Positions 38,194 through 46,580 of a stretch of 64,000 nucleotides of DNA are shown here, in pieces. Source of the DNA: Burkholderiaceae bacterium (GTDB lineage: Bacteria; Pseudomonadota; Gammaproteobacteria; Burkholderiales; Burkholderiaceae_E); the NCBI GenBank assembly GCA_024235875.1, contig JACKLP010000001.1, positions 124,001-188,000 of the forward strand, given 5' to 3'. The notes under the pieces were generated by a model, which saw only the letters and a list, made by a program, of their open reading frames with translations, had not been told where the DNA came from and did no database searches. A program made the position numbers and the translations under genes. Numbering within the stretch: the stretch's first letter is position 1; each line of letters begins with the position of its first letter.

Positions 38194-38715
38194 TCAGCAG
38201 TCCTTGGCGAGCGCAGCGACCGTCGTGTCGCGCTGGTGCTTGCGTTGGAGATCGTCGAGGAACTCCCGTTCGCCTCGGGCGTCGACCCGCGCGACTCGAA
38301 TGCCGCTGTCCAGGGTCTGGAGATTCTCGCGCAGCTCTCGGCAACGGGCCTGTTGCCGGGCCCGACGCTCGAGCGCAGCCGTCTTCTCCGCGGCCGCTTG
38401 GGCCTGCTCAGTGCCCACGGCCGCCTTGGTGCCCGAGGTCTCGACGACGACGGTGGGGTTCGCTGGCTTGGCCGGCGCGTCCCGACGGGCGGGCCTGCGC
38501 GAGGCGATCGCCGCCCGGCGCGCCGCTGCCTGCTGGCCGGCCCGGTCGGCGAACGACTCCATGTCGTTGCGGATGATTCGCGAAGCGGGCACGGAGGGCG
38601 GCGGCGGCTGATCCGAGAACACCATCCGGCCGCGGCCATCCCGCCATTGGAACTGGGCCATCGCCGTCGCGCAGCAGGATCCGAGGATGATCGCAGCGAT
38701 CCAGCGGTATCGCAT
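38194..38715 (-). CDS. DUF4124-containing periplasmic protein
   Basis: A predicted exported protein of 173 residues from ATG 38715 (178 from the ATG at 38730). A signal peptide (MRYRWIAAIILGSCCATAMA) is followed by the short DUF4124 motif, QFQWRDGRGRMVFSDQPPPP, which resembles a WW-like beta hairpin. The rest is an Ala/Arg/Gln-rich helical stretch (about 60-150) with two cysteines (in RQQARCREL and at the very C-terminus, AKDC) that could pair. DUF4124 proteins are widespread in beta- and gammaproteobacteria without known function. It is divergent from guaB, a common position in Burkholderiales. Confidence 0.85.
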   Translation of the reverse strand: MRYRWIAAIILGSCCATAMAQFQWRDGRGRMVFSDQPPPPSVPASRIIRNDMESFADRAGQQAAARRAAIASRRPARRDAPAKPANPTVVVETSGTKAAVGTEQAQAAAEKTAALERRARQQARCRELRENLQTLDSGIRVARVDARGEREFLDDLQRKHQRDTTVAALAKDC

Positions 38716-38887
38716 GTTCTTCGCCCGCATCGTTGGAACCCCGGCATTCTGGCCTTGGCCGCGGCCCGCCCCGGAGCGGACCCCGACGAGCGGATCGAGA
38801 CGGCAGTCCGGCGGCCCCGCGAGCGGGCCTGCCCGGGCCCGGCCGTCGCGACCCCAGCGATCGACACGGCGGTGGTGCTCGCATCGG

Positions 38888-38893
38888 TATAAT
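38888..38893 (+). promoter_or_regulatory. guaB: -10 element of the guaB promoter
   Basis: A perfect TATAAT lies 24 bases before the guaB ATG, with GAGG between them as ribosome binding site, giving a leader of about 18 bases. No good -35 is seen at 16-18 bases; TCGACA (38861-38866) is 21 bases away, too far for a standard site. Confidence 0.6.
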
Positions 38894-38917
38894 GCCGCTT
38901 TGCGTCACGAGGTTCCC

Positions 38918-40378
38918 ATGCGCTTGGTCAAAAAGGCCCTGACGTTCGACGACGTCCTTCTCGTTCCCGCGTTCTCCGAAGTCCTTCCCCGCGACACCTC
39001 GCTGTCGACTCGCCTGACCCGAAACATCTCGCTGAACATTCCGCTGGTCTCGGCGGCGATGGATACCGTCACGGAATCCCGCCTCGCCATCGCGATGGCT
39101 CAGGAAGGCGGCATCGGCATCATGCACAAGAACCTGACCCCGGCGGAGCAGGCCGCCGAGGTCCAGCGCGTCAAGCGCTACGAGTCGGGGGTACTGCTCG
39201 ATCCAATCACGATCGATCCGGAGATGCGGGTACGCGACGTCATCGAACTGACTCGCCAGCATCGCATCTCTGGCTTGCCCGTGGTTCAGGGCGAGAATGT
39301 CGTGGGTATCGTCACCAATCGCGACCTTCGGTTCGAGGAAAGGCTGGACGCACCGGTGCGCGACATCATGACGCCGCGCGAGCGACTGGTCACGGTCCGC
39401 GAAGGCGCAACGCCCGAGGAGGCCCAGGAGCTGATGCACCGGCACCGCCTCGAGCGAGTGCTGGTCGTGAACGAGAACTTCGAGCTCAAGGGCCTGATGA
39501 CCGTCAAGGACATCCTCAAGTCCAGCGAGCACCCCAATGCCTGCAAGGACGCGGCGGGCAAGCTGCGTGTGGGCGCCGCAGTCGGTGTCGGCGACGATAC
39601 CGACGAGCGGGTCGAGGCCCTGGTCCGGGCCGGAGTCGATGTCATCGTCGTGGACACCGCACATGGGCACTCCCGCGGCGTGCTCGAGCGAATTCGCCGC
39701 ATGAAGTCGCAGCATCCTTCGATCGAGGTGATCGGCGGCAACATCGCGACCGCCGACGCGGCACGCGCGCTCGTAGAGGCTGGGGCCGACGGGGTCAAGG
39801 TCGGGATCGGGCCGGGATCGATCTGCACGACCCGGGTCGTCGCCGGCGTGGGCATTCCCCAGATCACTGCCATCTCGGACGTCGCCGGCGCGCTTCAGGG
39901 CACTGGCGTGCCGATGATCGCCGATGGTGGCATTCGCTACTCGGGCGATATCGCGAAGGCGATCGCCGCGGGCGCCGATTCCGTCATGATGGGTTCGATG
40001 TTCGCTGGCACCGAAGAGGCGCCGGGCGAGGTGATTCTGTACCAGGGGCGCTCGTACAAGAGCTATCGCGGCATGGGCTCGCTCGGTGCGATGCGCGACG
40101 GCGCGGCCGATCGCTACTTCCAGGATTCCGAAGCCAACGTCGAGAAGCTCGTGCCCGAGGGGATCGAGGGCAGGGTGCCCTACAAGGGCTCGGTGGTGGC
40201 GATCGTCTACCAGCTTCTGGGCGGCATCCGGGCCAGCATGGGCTACTGCGGCTGCGGGACGATCGAAGCCATGCGGACACGGTCTCAGTTCGTGGAGATC
40301 ACCGGCGCCGGCATGCGCGAGTCGCACGTGCATGACGTGCAGATCGTCAAGGAAGCACCCAACTACCAGGTCAACTGA
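38918..40378 (+). CDS. guaB: Inosine-5'-monophosphate dehydrogenase
   Basis: GuaB oxidises IMP to XMP with NAD, the first step from IMP to GMP. The 486-residue protein is a TIM barrel (TFDDVLLVPAFSEVLPRD; PLVSAAMDTVTESRLAIAMA) interrupted by two CBS domains (about 93-205), which bind regulatory nucleotides. The catalytic cysteine is C303 in GPGSICTTRVVAGVG, with the mobile-flap motif YRGMGSLGAM and the C-terminal GGIRASMGYCG. guaA follows after 74 bases, so the GMP pathway is likely one operon. Confidence 0.98.
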   Translation: MRLVKKALTFDDVLLVPAFSEVLPRDTSLSTRLTRNISLNIPLVSAAMDTVTESRLAIAMAQEGGIGIMHKNLTPAEQAAEVQRVKRYESGVLLDPITIDPEMRVRDVIELTRQHRISGLPVVQGENVVGIVTNRDLRFEERLDAPVRDIMTPRERLVTVREGATPEEAQELMHRHRLERVLVVNENFELKGLMTVKDILKSSEHPNACKDAAGKLRVGAAVGVGDDTDERVEALVRAGVDVIVVDTAHGHSRGVLERIRRMKSQHPSIEVIGGNIATADAARALVEAGADGVKVGIGPGSICTTRVVAGVGIPQITAISDVAGALQGTGVPMIADGGIRYSGDIAKAIAAGADSVMMGSMFAGTEEAPGEVILYQGRSYKSYRGMGSLGAMRDGAADRYFQDSEANVEKLVPEGIEGRVPYKGSVVAIVYQLLGGIRASMGYCGCGTIEAMRTRSQFVEITGAGMRESHVHDVQIVKEAPNYQVN

Positions 40379-40452
40379 CCGGTCCGCCGGCGCGTGGCCC
40401 GTACCTCGGTACGAAGCCAGCGCCCGGTGTGGCTCGCCACCCGGGCTCATCC

Positions 40453-42048
40453 GTGAATCACGACAAGATCCTGATCCTCGACTTCGGTTCGCAGGTCACC
40501 CAGCTCATCGCCAGACGAGTCCGCGAAGCCGGCGTCTACTGCGAGATCCTGCCTTTCGACGATGCCCTGACGACGCTCGAGGCCTGGAAGGCCGACGGCA
40601 GCCTCAAAGGGATCGTTCTCTCCGGCAGTCACCTCTCCGTCAATGAGGCCGAAGGCGCCAAGGCGCCGGCCGCGGTCTATGGTGCCGGCGTGCCCGTGCT
40701 GGGTATCTGCTACGGCATGCAGACCATGGCCAGCGAACTCGGTGGTCGCGTGGAGGCCGGACAGGTGCGTGAATTCGGCCATGCGACCGTTCGAGCCCGT
40801 GGGCACACCCGCCTGCTCGACGGGCTCGAGGACGCGCGCAACGACGAGGGCCACGGACTGCTCGACGTGTGGATGAGCCACGGCGACAAGGTCGTGGAGA
40901 TGCCCCCGGGATTTCGCCTGATGGCATCCACCGACGCATGCCCGATCGCCGCGATGGCCGACGAGGAGCGCGGCCTCTATGGCTTGCAATGGCACCCTGA
41001 AGTTACCCACACGCGCCAGGGTACGGCCATTCTCGAGCGCTTTGTGCACGCGATCTGCGGCGCGGGTACCGACTGGACGATGCCGGGCTTCATCGACGAG
41101 GCCATCGAGCGCATTCGCGCCCAGGTCGGCGACGAACACGTGATCCTGGGGCTGTCGGGCGGAGTCGATTCGTCGGTCGCCGCCGCGTTGCTGCATCGTG
41201 CCATCGGCGATCAGCTCACCTGCGTCTTCGTCGACCACGGGCTGCTGCGCCTGAACGAGGCCAAGCAGGTAATGGACACCTTTGCGCGCAGCCTGGGCGT
41301 GCGGGTGATTCATGTCGACGCGCGCGACGACTTCATGGGCAAGCTGGCCGGGGTCACTGATCCCGAGGCCAAGCGCAGGATCATCGGCGCCGAGTTCGTC
41401 GAAGTGTTCCAGCGTGAGGCCGGACGAATCTCGGATGCGCGCTGGCTGGCACAGGGCACGATCTACCCCGACGTCATCGAATCGGCCGGGGCCAAGACCA
41501 AGAAGGCCAAGACGATCAAGTCGCACCACAACGTGGGCGGATTGCCCGAGACCTTGCACCTCAAGCTCCTCGAGCCGCTACGTGAACTGTTCAAGGACGA
41601 GGTCAGGCGGCTGGGCGATGCGCTCGGCTTGCCGCATGACATGATCTACCGTCACCCATTCCCCGGGCCGGGGCTAGGGGTGAGAATCCTGGGCGAGGTG
41701 AAGGCGGAGTTCGCCGACATGCTGCGGCTCGCCGACGCCATATTCATCGATGAACTCAACGCCAGCGTCGCCGAAGACGGCCTGAGCTGGTATGACAAGA
41801 CGTCGCAGGCGTTCGCGGTCTTTCTCCCCGTCCGCTCCGTCGGTGTCATGGGTGACGGCCGCACCTACGAGTACGTGGTCGCGTTGCGCGCGGTCCAGAC
41901 CCAGGATTTCATGACCGCGCACTGGGCCCACTTGCCGCACGATCTGCTCGGGCGGGTATCGAACCGGATCATCAACGAGGTTCGGGGCGTCAATCGGGTC
42001 GTCTACGACATTTCCGGCAAACCACCGGCGACGATCGAGTGGGAGTAG
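40453..42048 (+). CDS. guaA: GMP synthase (glutamine-hydrolysing)
   Basis: GuaA aminates XMP to GMP with glutamine and ATP. The 531-residue protein has an N-terminal class I glutaminase with the triad C86 (LGICYGMQT), H181 and E183 (LQWHPEV), an ATP-pyrophosphatase domain with the loop SGGVDSS (235-241), and the C-terminal dimerisation domain ending in PPATIEWE, the canonical GuaA end. The start is GTG 40453 (NHDKILILDFGSQVTQL); an ATG at 40429 would add eight unconserved residues. tadA begins four bases after the stop. Confidence 0.98.
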   Translation: MNHDKILILDFGSQVTQLIARRVREAGVYCEILPFDDALTTLEAWKADGSLKGIVLSGSHLSVNEAEGAKAPAAVYGAGVPVLGICYGMQTMASELGGRVEAGQVREFGHATVRARGHTRLLDGLEDARNDEGHGLLDVWMSHGDKVVEMPPGFRLMASTDACPIAAMADEERGLYGLQWHPEVTHTRQGTAILERFVHAICGAGTDWTMPGFIDEAIERIRAQVGDEHVILGLSGGVDSSVAAALLHRAIGDQLTCVFVDHGLLRLNEAKQVMDTFARSLGVRVIHVDARDDFMGKLAGVTDPEAKRRIIGAEFVEVFQREAGRISDARWLAQGTIYPDVIESAGAKTKKAKTIKSHHNVGGLPETLHLKLLEPLRELFKDEVRRLGDALGLPHDMIYRHPFPGPGLGVRILGEVKAEFADMLRLADAIFIDELNASVAEDGLSWYDKTSQAFAVFLPVRSVGVMGDGRTYEYVVALRAVQTQDFMTAHWAHLPHDLLGRVSNRIINEVRGVNRVVYDISGKPPATIEWE

Positions 42049-42052
42049 GCCC

Positions 42053-42604
42053 GTGTCGGAAGCTTCGCGCGATCTCGGCTTCATGCGTCTGGCCATCGAC
42101 CAGGCGCACAACGCCTGGGCCGTGGGGGAGGTGCCGGTCGGCGCACTCGTGGTGCGCGACGGCCGCGTGATCGCGACCGGCTACAACCATCCGATCGGCA
42201 CCCATGATCCGACCGCCCACGCAGAGATCCGCGCGATGCGCGCCGCCGCCGCGCTGATCGGGAACTACCGGCTGGTGGAGTGCGACCTCTACGTGACGCT
42301 CGAACCGTGCGCGATGTGCGCCGGCGCGATCCAGCACGCAAGGATTCGCAGGCTGGTGTTCGGCGCGCCCGATCCGAAGACCGGGGCCTGCGGCAGCGTC
42401 ATCGACCTTTTCGCCGACTCCCGGCTGAACCACCACACCGAGGTCACCGGCGGCGTGTCGACCGAGGAATGCGCACGCCTGTTGCGGGATTTCTTCGTGG
42501 AACGGCGTCATCGCGAGTCACCGCGTGCGCCGGAACCGGAGTCGCGTCCGGACATGGAACCGCCGAGCACCGACGGGATCGAAGCGCGCTTCGATCCCGA
42601 CTGA
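42053..42604 (+). CDS. tadA: tRNA-specific adenosine deaminase TadA
   Basis: TadA converts A34 of tRNA-Arg(ACG) to inosine. The 183-residue protein has the CDA-fold zinc site: H56 and catalytic E58 (PTAHAEIRAM), C86 and C89 (LEPCAMCAGA). MRLAIDQAHNAWAVGEVPVG opens the domain. A proline/glutamate-rich tail of about 30 residues after FFVERRHRE is unusual and probably disordered. The start is GTG 42053, four bases after guaA. It converges with the PPIase gene. Confidence 0.95.
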   Translation: MSEASRDLGFMRLAIDQAHNAWAVGEVPVGALVVRDGRVIATGYNHPIGTHDPTAHAEIRAMRAAAALIGNYRLVECDLYVTLEPCAMCAGAIQHARIRRLVFGAPDPKTGACGSVIDLFADSRLNHHTEVTGGVSTEECARLLRDFFVERRHRESPRAPEPESRPDMEPPSTDGIEARFDPD

Positions 42605-42622
42605 CCGGCTCACGCAGCGCGA

Positions 42623-43402
42623 CTATTTGATGGTCGCGCGCTTGCGCAGCTCGGTCTGCAAGGCCTGGACACGCCGACGCTCGAGTTCCTGGCGAATCTG
42701 CTGGCTGACCTGGTCGAACGCGGGCGGCTTGGCATCGCGGATATCGTCGAGCCGAATGACGTGCCAGCCGTACTGGGACTTGACCGGCTTTTCGGTCAGT
42801 TCACCCTTCTTGAGGGCGACCATCGCGTCCGAGAATTCCTTGACGAAGGTGCCGGGCGAACTCCAGTCCAGGTCGCCGCCATTCTGTGCCGAGCCGGTGT
42901 CCTTGGATTTCTTGGCGAGCTCCTCGAACGCCTTGCCCTTCTTCAGTTCCGCGATGATCGCGAGTGCCTCGTCCTCCTTCTCGACGAGGATGTGGCGGGC
43001 GCGGTATTCCTTCTCGCCGCGAGCCTTGATCGCGCGCTCGTATTCGGCCTTCAGGTCGGCATCGGTAACCGGCGACTTGGCCAGGTGGTCGCGCATCAGG
43101 GCCCGGATCAGGATTTCGCGACGGGCGTTCTCCAATTGTTGTGCGACGTCTTCCTTGCGGGCGAGGCCACGCTTCTCGGCCTCCTGGAAGAAGAGCTCAC
43201 GCGCGATCAGCTCGTCGCGCACCCGGTTGCGAAGGTCGGGCGTGTCGGGTCGCCCCTGGGACACCAGCGTAGCCACGAAGTCGTCGACCAGCTTTGTCGG
43301 GATCGGGCGATTGTTCACGACCGCGGCATTCTGGGCCATCGCCCCGATGGCAACGGCCGAAAGTCCGACGGCCAGGGCCGCGCGCGTAAGCTTGGGGATC
43401 AT
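42623..43402 (-). CDS. Parvulin-type peptidyl-prolyl cis-trans isomerase, periplasmic
   Basis: A 259-residue precursor related to SurA/PrsA/Cbf2-type PPIases, expected to assist folding of exported proteins. It has a signal peptide (ALAVGLSAVAIGAMA), a helical SurA_N-like chaperone segment (about 40-120), and a rotamase domain (about 130-225) with YRARHILVEKEDEA, FEELAKKSKDTGSAQNGGDL and YGWHVIRLDDIRD, the parvulin signature. AGAAGGA lies eight bases before the ATG. It lies 42 bases after bolA on the same strand; yciB-bolA-ppi is a conserved betaproteobacterial order. Confidence 0.94.
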   Translation of the reverse strand: MIPKLTRAALAVGLSAVAIGAMAQNAAVVNNRPIPTKLVDDFVATLVSQGRPDTPDLRNRVRDELIARELFFQEAEKRGLARKEDVAQQLENARREILIRALMRDHLAKSPVTDADLKAEYERAIKARGEKEYRARHILVEKEDEALAIIAELKKGKAFEELAKKSKDTGSAQNGGDLDWSSPGTFVKEFSDAMVALKKGELTEKPVKSQYGWHVIRLDDIRDAKPPAFDQVSQQIRQELERRRVQALQTELRKRATIK

Positions 43403-43444
43403 CGGGATGTTCCTTCTGGAATGGGGGGAGGGCGATCGTGCCGG

Positions 43445-43744
43445 TCAGCCGGGCGGGCTCGGAGGGGAGGCCTCTGACGCCGATCTCGCTTCGATCGCCA
43501 ACGCGTGGATGCGCGTCGGCATCCAGTCGCGCACCGCATCATACACAAGCCGGTGCCGAGCCACCGTCCGCAAGCCTTCGAAGCGCGCCGACACGACCCG
43601 CACCCGGAAATGACCGGCGCCGGACGCCGCCCCGGCATGTCCGAGGTGCTGCTCGCTTTCGTCGAGGACTTCGACGCCGGCGCCCGGCAAGGCCTGGAGG
43701 ATTCGAGACTCGATCTCGGACAGCGTGGGGCGCAGCGTCGTCAC
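43445..43744 (-). CDS. bolA: BolA family protein
   Basis: BolA proteins bind monothiol glutaredoxins and [2Fe-2S] clusters and affect cell shape genes. The 99-residue product has the class II KH-like fold: IESRILQALPGAGVEVLDES, then SGAGHFRVRVVS and the signature FEGLRTVARHRLVYDAV with the conserved HRLVY. The GTG at 43744 overlaps the yciB stop (GTGA), which fixes the start. A Ser/Pro-rich tail of about ten residues follows the domain. Confidence 0.95.
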   Translation of the reverse strand: MTTLRPTLSEIESRILQALPGAGVEVLDESEQHLGHAGAASGAGHFRVRVVSARFEGLRTVARHRLVYDAVRDWMPTRIHALAIEARSASEASPPSPPG

Positions 43745-44274
43745 TTGGGATCCTCCGCGAAGCGTCCGAGCCAGGCGGCCTGGGCGAGCACGAACACGAA
43801 GGTCAGCCCCAGGGTCCCGAACACCTTGAACCGAACCCAAGTCTCGGTCGAGAAGCCATAGGCGACAGCGAGATTGGTCGCTGCCATCACGGCGAAAAAG
43901 GCGCACCAGGCGAGATTGAGTCGGTCCCACACATGAGGCGGCGCCTTGAGTTGCTCTCCGAGCATGGCCTGGATCAGGTTGCGGCCCATCATGTAACGGG
44001 CGACCAACAAGGCGACGACGAACGTCGCATAGAGGATCGTCGGCTTCCACTTGATGAAGGTCTCGTCGTGCAAGACCAAGGTGAGCCCGCCGAAGACCAC
44101 GATGATCAGCAGACTGACCCATTGCATGGGCGAGACCTTGCGCCGACGCATCAGCAACCAGCCGATCTGGGCGACGCTGGCCACGATCGCGGCGGCGGTC
44201 GCGACATAGATGTCCCAAACCCGATAAGCGGCAAAGAACAGCAGAACCGGAAACAGATCGAAGAAGAGCTTCAT
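43741..44274 (-). CDS. yciB: Inner membrane septation protein YciB/IspZ family
   Basis: YciB is an inner-membrane protein involved in envelope synthesis and septation. The 177-residue protein has about five membrane helices and the family landmarks MKLFFDLFPVLLFFAAY, DIYVATAAAIVASVAQIGW, LHDETFIKWKPTILY and FKVFGTLGLTFVFV. The ATG at 44274 begins with the conserved MKLFFDLFP. A TATTAT (-10) and TTGGGC (-35) lie 42-70 bases upstream on this strand. It is translationally coupled to bolA. Confidence 0.96.
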   Translation of the reverse strand: MKLFFDLFPVLLFFAAYRVWDIYVATAAAIVASVAQIGWLLMRRRKVSPMQWVSLLIIVVFGGLTLVLHDETFIKWKPTILYATFVVALLVARYMMGRNLIQAMLGEQLKAPPHVWDRLNLAWCAFFAVMAATNLAVAYGFSTETWVRFKVFGTLGLTFVFVLAQAAWLGRFAEDPK

Positions 44275-44315
44275 TCAGGCACCGGACGGCGGGGTATTGA
44301 TTTCGGGGAGTCGGC

Positions 44316-44344
44316 TATAATAATGGGTTTGCGGTGGCGCCCAA
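44316..44344. promoter_or_regulatory. Overlapping divergent promoters of yciB and the small basic-protein gene
   Basis: On the plus strand TATAAT (44316-44321) points to the small gene at 44390. On the minus strand TATTAT (44322-44317), with TTGGGC (44344-44339) 16 bases upstream, points to yciB. The two -10 elements occupy almost the same six base pairs, so RNA polymerase could bind for only one direction at a time. The plus-strand -35 is poor (GGTATT at 17 bases). Confidence 0.5.
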
Positions 44345-44389
44345 GCGTCGGGGCTTCCGCGCCCGAATCACGTCCATACAGGATCTCAC

Positions 44390-44530
44390 ATGGCCGAGCG
44401 TACCCGTACCCGTCGAAACACCCTGGAGCGTCGATGCCTGCCCAAGTCGCTGAAGCGACTGTTCAAGGGCTCCACTCGCACGGTCTTCAAGATGCTCGAG
44501 AAGACCGCGCGCGCCGAACAGCGCCGCTGA
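44390..44530 (+). CDS. Small, highly basic hypothetical protein (46 residues)
   Basis: I do not recognise this protein. The ATG at 44390 has AGGA six bases upstream. The 46 residues contain 11 Arg and 5 Lys against 4 Glu, a net charge near +12, with one Cys (C16) and no hydrophobic stretch. The N-terminus is MAERTRTRRNTLERR; a second half, LKRLFKGSTRTVFKMLEKT, could form an amphipathic helix. A consensus -10 lies about 70 bases upstream and a strong terminator ends about 80 bases downstream, so it looks like a single-gene transcript of some 285 bases. Such composition suits binding to RNA, DNA or ribosomes, but that is inference. It could instead be a chance frame in a small RNA. Confidence 0.55.
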   Translation: MAERTRTRRNTLERRCLPKSLKRLFKGSTRTVFKMLEKTARAEQRR

Positions 44531-44583
44531 TCGACAAGAAGCCGCCCGGGCCTGAGCCCGGACGCCCGACCTCGATCGATGAA

Positions 44584-44613
44584 AGCCGCCCGGGCGCCCC
44601 GTGCGGCTTTTTT
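44584..44613 (+). terminator. Intrinsic terminator after the small basic-protein gene
   Basis: AGCCGC (44584-44589) pairs with GCGGCT (44603-44608); an inner CGGG/CCCG extends the stem, and six T follow (44608-44613). A second stem, CCGGGC/GCCCGG (44546-44561), lies just after the stop codon. It separates the small gene from the acyl-CoA ligase. Confidence 0.85.
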
Positions 44614-44729
44614 CTTGCCTGGGGCAGCGTGAGCGCGGGCGCGCCGGCGCAGGCGGCACGGCCCGTCTCTTGCGCTAAGCTCGGGGGCATCCCGTTCATC
44701 CAGATCGAACACCATAGAGGAGATATGCC

Positions 44730-46376
44730 ATGCAAGGCCTCATGATGGACATGCCGTTGCTGATCTCGACCATCCTGCAGCAGGCGGCGCGGCATTTCGG
44801 CGACGTCGAGATCGTCTCGCGCCGGGTCGAAGGCGATATCCATAGGACCGACTACCGGGGCCTGGAGACGCGGGCCCGGCGTCTGGCAGACGCCTTGTCC
44901 AAGGCGGGCGTCGCGGACGGCGACCGCGTCGCGACCCTGGCCTGGAATGGCTATCGACACATGGAGCTCTACTACGCGGCGGGCGGCATGGGGGGCGTCA
45001 TCCACACGATCAACCCGCGGCTCCACCCGGACCAGATCGCCTGGATCGTCAATCATGCCGAGGACAAGTTCCTGGCATTCGACATCACCTTCCTGCCGAT
45101 CATCGAGGCGATCGCGGCCCGCTGCCCGAATGTCAAGGGGTGGATCGCGATGATCGACCCCGACCGCCAGCCGAGCTCGGACAAGATTCCCGGACTGATC
45201 AACTACGAGGCGCTGCTGGATGGCGGCAGCGCCGACTATCGCTGGCCGACCCTCGACGAGAACAGCGCCGTCGGACTCTGCTACACGTCCGGGACCACCG
45301 GCAATCCGAAGGGTGCGCTGTACTCGCATCGTTCGTCGGTGATCCACGCCTATGCCGCCGCACTCCCCGATGCCATGGGCGCATCTTCGCGGGACGTCAT
45401 CCTGCCCGTGGTCCCGATGTTCCATGTCAACGCCTGGGGTCTGCCGTACGTGGCGCCGATGGTCGGTGCCAAGCTGGTGTTCCCGGGACAGCACCTCGAC
45501 GGCCAGTCGATCTACGAGCTTTTCGAGCAGGAAGGCGTTACCTACTCGGCCGGCGTGCCAACGGTCTGGCTCGGACTGCTTCAGTACATGAGGTCCAAGT
45601 CGCTTCGATTCTCCACGCTGAAACGGACCGTCATCGGCGGCTCGGCCTGTCCGCCCGCAATGATCCGAAGCTTCAGGGACGACTACGGCGTCGAAGTGAT
45701 ACACGCCTGGGGCATGACCGAGCTTTCCCCCCTGGGCACCCTGGCCAAGCTCCAGGCCCGACACCAGGGCCTGCCGGACGAGGCCCAGCAGAAGGTGCTG
45801 GAGAAACAGGGACACGTGATCTTCGGCATCGACATGAAGATCGTGGACGATCAGAACCAGGAGCTGCCATGGGACGGTAGCTCGTTCGGCAATCTGCTGG
45901 TGCGGGGACCCTGGGTGGTTCGCGAGTACTTCAAGTCGGAGGGGGGGAACCCGCTGGTAGACGACGAAGAAGGCCATGGATGGTTCCCGACCGGCGATGT
46001 CGCAACGATCGACTCGGACGGCTACATGCAGATCACGGATCGCAGCAAGGACGTGATCAAGTCCGGTGGCGAATGGATCAGTTCGATCGACCTCGAGAAT
46101 CTCGCGCTGGCTCACCCCGCCGTGGCCAACGCCGCGGTGATCGGGATCGCGCATCCCAAATGGGACGAGCGCCCGCTGTTGATCGTGGTGAAGAAGCCCG
46201 ACGCGAAGGTCGATCGCAAGGACCTGATCGAGTTCTACGACGGCAAGGTCGCCAAATGGTGGATTCCCGACGATGTGCAGTTCGTCGATGAGATCCCGCT
46301 GGGAGCGACCGGAAAGATCCTGAAGACCCGACTGCGCGAGTTGTTCGCCGACTATCGACTGCCGGACGCCGCTTGA
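44730..46376 (+). CDS. Medium/long-chain fatty acid-CoA ligase (AMP-forming)
   Basis: An ANL-superfamily enzyme that activates fatty acids to acyl-CoA with ATP, feeding the beta-oxidation genes that follow. The 548-residue protein has the AMP-binding motif YTSGTTGNPKGA (from 185), PMFHVNAWGLPY, WGMTELSP, GWFPTGDVATID and the C-terminal catalytic lysine motif GATGKILKTRLRE. The sequence resembles the AlkK-type ligases. The ATG at 44730 has AGAGGAGAT before it. Substrate chain length cannot be read from sequence. It is followed by a probable terminator before the next gene. Confidence 0.92.
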   Translation: MQGLMMDMPLLISTILQQAARHFGDVEIVSRRVEGDIHRTDYRGLETRARRLADALSKAGVADGDRVATLAWNGYRHMELYYAAGGMGGVIHTINPRLHPDQIAWIVNHAEDKFLAFDITFLPIIEAIAARCPNVKGWIAMIDPDRQPSSDKIPGLINYEALLDGGSADYRWPTLDENSAVGLCYTSGTTGNPKGALYSHRSSVIHAYAAALPDAMGASSRDVILPVVPMFHVNAWGLPYVAPMVGAKLVFPGQHLDGQSIYELFEQEGVTYSAGVPTVWLGLLQYMRSKSLRFSTLKRTVIGGSACPPAMIRSFRDDYGVEVIHAWGMTELSPLGTLAKLQARHQGLPDEAQQKVLEKQGHVIFGIDMKIVDDQNQELPWDGSSFGNLLVRGPWVVREYFKSEGGNPLVDDEEGHGWFPTGDVATIDSDGYMQITDRSKDVIKSGGEWISSIDLENLALAHPAVANAAVIGIAHPKWDERPLLIVVKKPDAKVDRKDLIEFYDGKVAKWWIPDDVQFVDEIPLGATGKILKTRLRELFADYRLPDAA

Positions 46377-46453
46377 GGCCGATCCTGTGACCCGCTCGAG
46401 GATTCGAAGCGAACAGGTTGTGGGGTTCGAATCGGTTACACTCGAACGGCTCG

Positions 46454-46477
46454 ACGGGCGCGATGGGCGCCCGTTTT
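46454..46477 (+). terminator. Probable intrinsic terminator after the acyl-CoA ligase gene
   Basis: ACGGGCGC (46454-46461) and GCGCCCGT (46467-46474) form a perfect eight-base stem with a five-base loop, followed by TTTT (46474-46477). The short T run makes it moderate in strength. Confidence 0.6.
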
Positions 46478-46489
46478 CGCAGCACGGAA

Positions 46490-46505
46490 GCGAACGATCG
46501 TTCGC
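46490..46505. promoter_or_regulatory. 16-bp perfect palindrome upstream of the beta-oxidation genes, possible operator
   Basis: GCGAACGATCGTTCGC reads the same on both strands. It lies 75 bases before the hydratase/dehydrogenase start and just after the terminator of the ligase gene, where a regulator of fatty acid degradation would act. TetR-family regulators (PsrA, FadP) control such genes in pseudomonads and betaproteobacteria. About one perfect 16-bp palindrome is expected by chance in 64 kb, so the evidence is its place, not its existence. Confidence 0.35.
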
Positions 46506-46580
46506 ATCGACGAGCTGGCGCTCGTTCCGGATCCGAATCGAAAGCAAGGCCCCGACGGGCCGTTCAGGGGATCGAAGCCG

